NCBI GenBank assembly: GCA_035771175.1
Contig: CM069613.1
Span: forward strand, 2,205,501-2,269,500
Direction of reading: 5' to 3'
DNA from: Paratinospora sagittata
Lineage: Eukaryota; Streptophyta; Magnoliopsida; Ranunculales; Menispermaceae
DNA length: 64,000 nt
Part shown: positions 58,901 through 64,000 of the stretch, piece by piece
How the letters are laid out: each line of letters begins with the position of its first letter
How positions within the stretch are numbered: the stretch's first letter is position 1
Program-made: the position numbers and the translations under genes
Notes under the pieces: model-generated
The model's database searches: none
Told to the model about the DNA's origin: nothing
The model's input: the letters and a program-made list of their open reading frames with translations, nothing else

Positions 58901-59023
58901 GATAGACAGTGAAAATGAAAATTACCATTCGACAGCGTGCCTTATACTCGAGTTTGGACGGAAGGACCTCTTCCCCGGCATGATGCTTGGCTTCAATTCA
59001 CCACTCATAGTAACAACAACCAT
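55944..59023 (-). CDS. NPH3-family BTB/POZ protein (likely CUL3 adaptor)
   Basis: Five exons (59,023-58,926; 58,135-58,069; 57,971-57,221; 57,133-56,685; 56,489-55,944), in phase, give 636 residues. An N-terminal BTB domain (PISDVSSDLTVEVGGKSFSLHK, FPLVSRSGKIRKLL, LPNVPGGAESFELAAKFCYG) is followed by the NPH3 domain (DWWGNCLTVLNLDFFQRVL, LERRIGLQLDQAILEDILIP, KLLDNYLAEIA, LPDHARVVTDGLYRAIDIFLK, QEACSHAAQNERLPVQM). A coiled coil (REN..LKLEIARMRMRLTELEKDH) and a basic tail end the protein. NPH3 proteins act at or near the plasma membrane, often in blue-light or auxin responses, by linking CUL3 ligases to targets or by assembling signalling complexes. The exact family member is not determined. 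Start codon 59,023 is in frame with a second ATG five codons later. Confidence 0.88.
58278..58336 (-). other. possible alternative first exon of the NPH3 gene
   Basis: An open stretch of 19 codons plus two bases (MVLTYSLETFIDLAMAGAS and TG) ends in a GT donor (GTACGG). It has the same splice phase and the same split Trp codon as the distal first exon. It could therefore splice to the exon at 58,135 and give a protein with a different N-terminus. It could also be chance. Confidence 0.4.
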
Positions 59024-59029
59024 GTCTCT

Positions 59030-60914
59030 GAAACCAGAACTGCTAAAAAGAAAAGCACTTTTGCAATCCTATACAAGAACTCAATTATATATGCTAGAAC
59101 TTTAACAAATTTTAATCCAATAAAAGAAAGAATATATGATCAGTTTCCGGGCAAAACATGGCTTTTCTTATTTGTTGCTTCTTTCTACCTACCTGAAAGA
59201 AGAACATGAACTAAATGCAGGATTAGATGATGGAGGAGGGCTTCTAATTTAAGTGCTTTTAGTTTGCTATCAATATAAATCACAAAGGTTTTTTTTTTTT
59301 TTTTTTTTTTTAAAGAAAAAATGAAGATCTTTTGGCACCTTTTGGTGAAGGTGGCTTTTGATATGAAATGTTTTGGTTGGAGTTGCTGGATTCCAGAGGT
59401 ATTGCAGTGCTTTAGAGAATAGTCATCATGGTTAGTGAAAGCTACACAACCAAAAATTATACTAAAAAACAACTATAGATTATGTGTAAAGTTAAGCAAA
59501 GCATCAATTAAGAGGATAATCAGGATAACATAGTGTAATGAGGAGGAACAAAAAAGTTAAAAAAACCTGTTCAATAAAGCCAGTCATGTCCAGCGAAGCT
59601 GCATGTAAACAAGGACATGACCTGCAACTTTTAGGATTGCACCCATATCATACATCAACCATTGATGCATCCTTGCACTTGGGTAACTCTCCTTTCAATA
59701 TCTTCTATATATAATATATAAAGGACTAAGGTATAATCCGTTATTAATACACTGACTTATTAAGTCTACGTAAGCTTCAACTCAACTTAACAAAGCATTT
59801 TTTCAACTATATAAACGTGTATAGTGTTAAAATAAAGAGTCTCGCTTCCACGTGACTCTTTTAATTTTAGTTTAAAAGTTACCTAATAATCTTCATGGAA
59901 AGAGGAGTTGCACCAAAACTATTCCTAAGGTCTAGGAGAAAGATTTGGTGTCCAAAAAAAAATAAAGTTTACTCACAATCGCTTCCTATCTTTTATTAAG
60001 TTTCCAATTTCATTTAATATATTAGTGAAATCATACAAGTTTATGGTCTTGGGTGTGTGTTTATAGAGTAGTAGTATGATTTAGAGATTGCGAAAAAGAT
60101 CTAAAATAATATAAACAGTAATAATTAAAAAATATATATATGATTACTTATAATAATATAAATGTCGAAGATAGAATGTAATAAGCGAAGCAGATCGATG
60201 CAGCTGACCTTACGAATTTTCCTTTTCTTTGGAGGCGGTGTTTGTAATTTTAGTGAAGTGGGCATTTTTATTTGCAAAAGTTGGAGAGCTTTTGATTGGT
60301 TACAAATGGGTGGGGGAGCAAAGAGACAGAATTGGACAAAAGGGATTGTAGTAGGAATGGAGGAGATGAGATTTTGGAATCCACAAAAGAAGGTGAAGAA
60401 AGCTAGTAGTGGTGGCTACAATTATGATTGTACTGAAAAACATAGGAGCCCACTTCTACCAATAATATTTAGATTTGAGACCTTTTCTTTGTGCATCCAA
60501 TGCATTCTCAATAGTTACAAGAAAGCAAACAAAGATTTAACCCGTTTGATTTGTGATCCGGATACAGTTTTCTATATCTAAAAATTTAAAAATATCAAAA
60601 ATTTATTTGGTTTATATGAGTCTGAAAACAATTTTTCACTTTTTGTTACGAAAACGGATTGTTTTCAGAAAACGATAAAAAGTCGTTTACCAATTTTTTT
60701 TTTTTGAATTGTATTCTTATTTTTGAATTGTGAACTAAACACAATAGTAATATATATTATGCATTCTTACTTCTCACTTTTGTAACCCTTGTAGATTCCT
60801 CGAATGCAAATATTCATGTAGAAGCAGCAGCATCAGTCGCACTTTCTATGACAATAACAAGAAATTACAACACAATCATTAATATCACTTGATCATGATT
60901 ATACATATACATAC

Positions 60915-60953
<39 letters not shown>

Positions 60954-61365
60954 CTAAAAGTTTCAGTTGGATCATGATGACTTTAATTTTTTTAAAATGC
61001 ATTTGATTTTATATCTGAAAATAGGGATCATCACATGTTTTTAGAGTTTTTGAATACAGGTTAGATGGATCTTCAAAAACAACTTTTAATCATCTTTTGG
61101 GTTTTATTCAAAAACCCAGTCTAGATTTTTGTTAACCAAATACTAATTCAATGTTTTTGGCATATCCCTTATTTTTCAATACAGTAAATCTGCATCTAAA
61201 TCAGATTTTTTTTTTTTGTAATTTCTTTAATTTACCTGTTTTTGCCCCATATTTTTTTTTAATTATTTTACATGAAACCACAAATATGATCTTAAACTGT
61301 ATCCTATGGGTTGTTTCCGTGTGAATTCTCAGAGTATACTCTTTATTTTAGGGAATAATAACTAT

Positions 61366-61424
<59 letters not shown>

Positions 61425-63850
61425 GTAAGATCTTTTTTTTTTTTACACGATATCCATATCATTTAGACAAGACTAATCCACGTTTAAACACTGAAAAAGC
61501 ACTGAGTGGCTCTTTCTAAGTTGGCGCGACTAAAGTGGGTATGTAAGATCTTTTAGTGTTTCCGAAAATTCTACAATTCTCCTCCCTCTGCATTCTTATG
61601 TATGCCATTGATGATCAATATATATAACATATCAGCATCAAGATGAAATACATGGGTCCTACTTATATTTCAAAAGAAGGGTCATGCCATGTTGCTCTCA
61701 TACATGGGTGGCCATACACAGAGAATCCAAGTTTGGAAAAAGCATGTCAAGACGGCCTGACCCAAATCTCCATTTATATATATATGTGGTCCTCACATCT
61801 TCATGATAATCTATCATCAACATATACAATCATACCATGGTGGCATGTTTTGAGTAACCATCATTCCTTCTTCTTTTTTTTTCTTTTTTTTTTTAATTTC
61901 TTTAAGCAAAAGAGAAGAAAAGCCACCTCATGCATCTTTCACTTTCACCCTTAATTTATTATACATAATCATCATCAAAAGTTGGTATTGTTGCTTAAAT
62001 AGCATATTAGGGTTTGTTTTCCTTTTCTCTTTTAAGCTCTGTTCATGGAATCATGATGTCTCTTGCTTTCTCTGCAATGCAAAAGGGTGGACTATATTCA
62101 AGTGTTTAAGGGTGATCACAAATTATTGAAAACATCTTATTTTTTGTGTTCAATTGTCTAAAGAATAAAGATGGATACAGTTTTTGTATTCGAAAATTCA
62201 AAAAAATATCAAAAATAAATTTGGTTCAAAATATTTTAAAATTAGTTTTGGATTGTATTTTTATTTTAATAAAATGATAAAAAGTCATTTTTCAAATGTT
62301 CTCTTTTTAAATTGTATTTTTATTTCGATTGAACGAAGTTAGATTCTTAGTCTGCTTTTTGGAACAATGATATGGGCTAGAATTACAGTTGAAGTTCAGT
62401 TTCCAACATCTATTGGCAATGCGATCCAACCAAAGTTGGCCCATTTCTGAAATCATCACAACACTTTGAAAAGCCTCTATTGTATTCATATTTATTTAAT
62501 TTGTAAAATGACCATCAGATTTTATTTATATTATTTATAAAGTCAAAACTTTTTATCGAAGGTGCGCCACTTTTTCTAAAAATATCAAAACTACCCATTT
62601 TTTTATTAATAATTAACTAAAATTATATTTAACTTTAAAAACAAGAAATAAGGATATTTTTTGTAAAATACCACAGCTTCCTAAAAGGTTGTCACGTTGT
62701 GTTGTTATAGTTAAGCATTTACAGCTGGTGTAACAATTTTCCTTTATTTTATTTTATTTTATTTTATTTTTTTCTACTTTTTATAATATTAATAAATATA
62801 AGACAATCTCCTTTTTTTTTTACTAATTCTTAACCTTTTTGACATTTTTTTTATAACTTTGCACGTACCAATGGACTAGTCTAAATTTAAAGCAAATTAA
62901 TAAAATAAAATAAAAAATGTAAAAAGGGCATCTTTTTCCTTATGAAATAAACCATTATTTATCAGTACTTTAACCTGATTTTGCATTATCCTCTCTCAAT
63001 GTTAGAAGATGGATGAACCTTCACAATTACTTATATAATTTCAACATTAAAAAGATGCTCATTTGAAGAAGATAAAAGGAAACACAAGAAGTTCAAACAA
63101 CAATATACATTTACTGCTTTTCTAAGTCCTCCATGCTTATAAATTTATAATGGAAAGGGTTTGTATAATCCTTACAAAATGTGGAGGAGCTAACAAGAGT
63201 GACAATTTATAACAATGGTATCTGCAACTGCTAATTCTTTATTGAGATGATAAAACCATAATCATATAGGATCAAGAAGTTCAATTCAACTGCTAAGTTA
63301 TCGAAAATCTAACAGTTACAGTCTTCAATCACATTTCAACAGCCCTTGAAGCAACAGAATCACCTTCAGAAACATCTTGACCATGGAAGAAACCTTATTG
63401 GAAGTCACTAAACTCAACCGAACGGTTACTTAAATCTGCCTTCCAACTACATAGCCACTCTACTCATAATGAAAAAAGTGACCCTTTTTATCACAAGATT
63501 ACATTAATTCTTCATTTCTGCAGTACATCCTGCCAATAAGAATCATTTTAAAGAACAGGCAGGCACAAAGCACCGGAGGCCACTTAAGCGCCATAGAAAC
63601 AAGGTCGGCATATAAGCCCCACATGGAAGCAGGCAAAGCCCAAAGATAAATAGTACAAATCCCTCACAACAAGGTCCATAAGACCATAGAATTACAACCA
63701 TGGTTGCCCCACTATTTTGTTGGTAAGGGAACTTGAACCCTCCCCACTTGTGAAAAAAGTGACAGTTGAATCCTCAATATTCTTTGCTCAATTTCACTCA
63801 TGAAGTGACCAACCTTCTTATATCAGCAATGTAGGCATTGTCCCAATTCA
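59030..63850. other. intergenic, no gene recognised
   Basis: AT-rich spacer with poly-T at 59,290-59,312 and (TA)n arrays at about 60,918-60,950 and 61,368-61,412. A 139-codon open frame at 60,162-60,581 (plus) resembles nothing I know. The last 350 bp before 63,858 may be the 3' UTR of the next gene. Confidence 0.5.
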
Positions 63851-63857
63851 AAATCCT

Positions 63858-64000
63858 TCATTCCATTCCTGGCTCAATCTCTTGCTCATCAGAATCAACA
63901 TTTTTAATAGCTACCCTTTCCATCTCATTTTGAATCGCTTGCCTCTTCAATCTCATCTCCTCTGCTCGCCTCCTTTGCCCTTCTTCTAACAACTCGACAA
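63858..64000 (-). CDS. 3' end of an unidentified protein-coding gene (partial)
   Basis: The last 47 codons and stop are read on the minus strand. The sequence is a strongly charged helix (VELLEEGQRRRAEEMRLKRQ, then AIQNEMERVAIKNVDSDEQE) ending EIEPGME. The codon and residue pattern is that of a real C-terminus with a coiled-coil or basic helix. The rest of the gene lies beyond the right edge. I do not recognise the family. Confidence 0.55.
   Translation of the reverse strand, partial: VELLEEGQRRRAEEMRLKRQAIQNEMERVAIKNVDSDEQEIEPGME

Noticed and set aside
60162..60581. 139-codon open frame on the plus strand
   Set aside because: Composition unlike a plant protein, no recognisable domain, and no splice or neighbouring exon support.
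61368..61412. Long (TA)n arrays here and at 15.03, 29.82 and 60.92 kb as possible functional elements
   Set aside because: Ordinary dinucleotide microsatellites, common in AT-rich plant intergenic DNA.

Overview
The window is nuclear DNA of a flowering plant, a eudicot. The evidence is AT-rich intergenic DNA, multi-exon genes with GT-AG introns, plant-only gene families (CC-type glutaredoxins, NPH3/BTB proteins, membrane-anchored ubiquitin-fold proteins), a U6 gene with the plant upstream sequence element, and plant retroelements. The species cannot be fixed from the sequence alone.

Layout. 1-3.1 kb: the 5' end of a MUB gene (minus strand), a truncated LINE insertion and the MUB leader. 3.9-38 kb: a large accessory region built around a tandem array of intronless CC-type glutaredoxin (GRX) genes, all on the minus strand. 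Four are intact (15.7-16.0, 18.9-19.2, 32.7-33.0 and 35.6-36.0 kb) and one is a pseudogene (13.3-13.6 kb). A further 'ghost' copy survives only as duplicated upstream DNA at 4.2-5.05 kb. The array has been expanded by nested transposons. A Copia element (about 5.95-12.88 kb, minus) is interrupted by a 2,269-bp solo LTR with a 5-bp target duplication, carries an internal 413-bp tandem duplication, and has lost its 3' end to foldback elements. At 21.7-30.6 kb an hAT-like element with an 8-bp target duplication encloses an almost complete, circularly permuted, decayed endogenous pararetrovirus of the caulimovirid (florendovirus/petuvirus-like) kind. That virus copy is itself interrupted by a foldback element.

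38.9-64 kb is gene-rich. It holds a five-exon gene for a SEC-C zinc-motif protein (plus), an 18-exon APC7 gene for an anaphase-promoting complex TPR subunit (minus), and a U6 snRNA gene with its promoter plus a diverged duplicate (minus). It also holds a five-exon NPH3/BTB gene with two possible first exons (minus) and, at the right edge, the 3' end of an unidentified gene (minus).

The genes do not form one pathway. The GRX genes encode small redox or transcription co-regulator proteins of the ROXY type, APC7 is a cell-cycle ubiquitin-ligase subunit, the NPH3-type protein is a likely CUL3 adaptor, MUB is a membrane-tethered ubiquitin-fold protein, and U6 is a spliceosomal RNA. The most unusual parts are the virus-inside-hAT structure, the inverted-repeat elements carrying tRNA-like promoter boxes, and the conserved upstream block that travels with the duplicated GRX genes.
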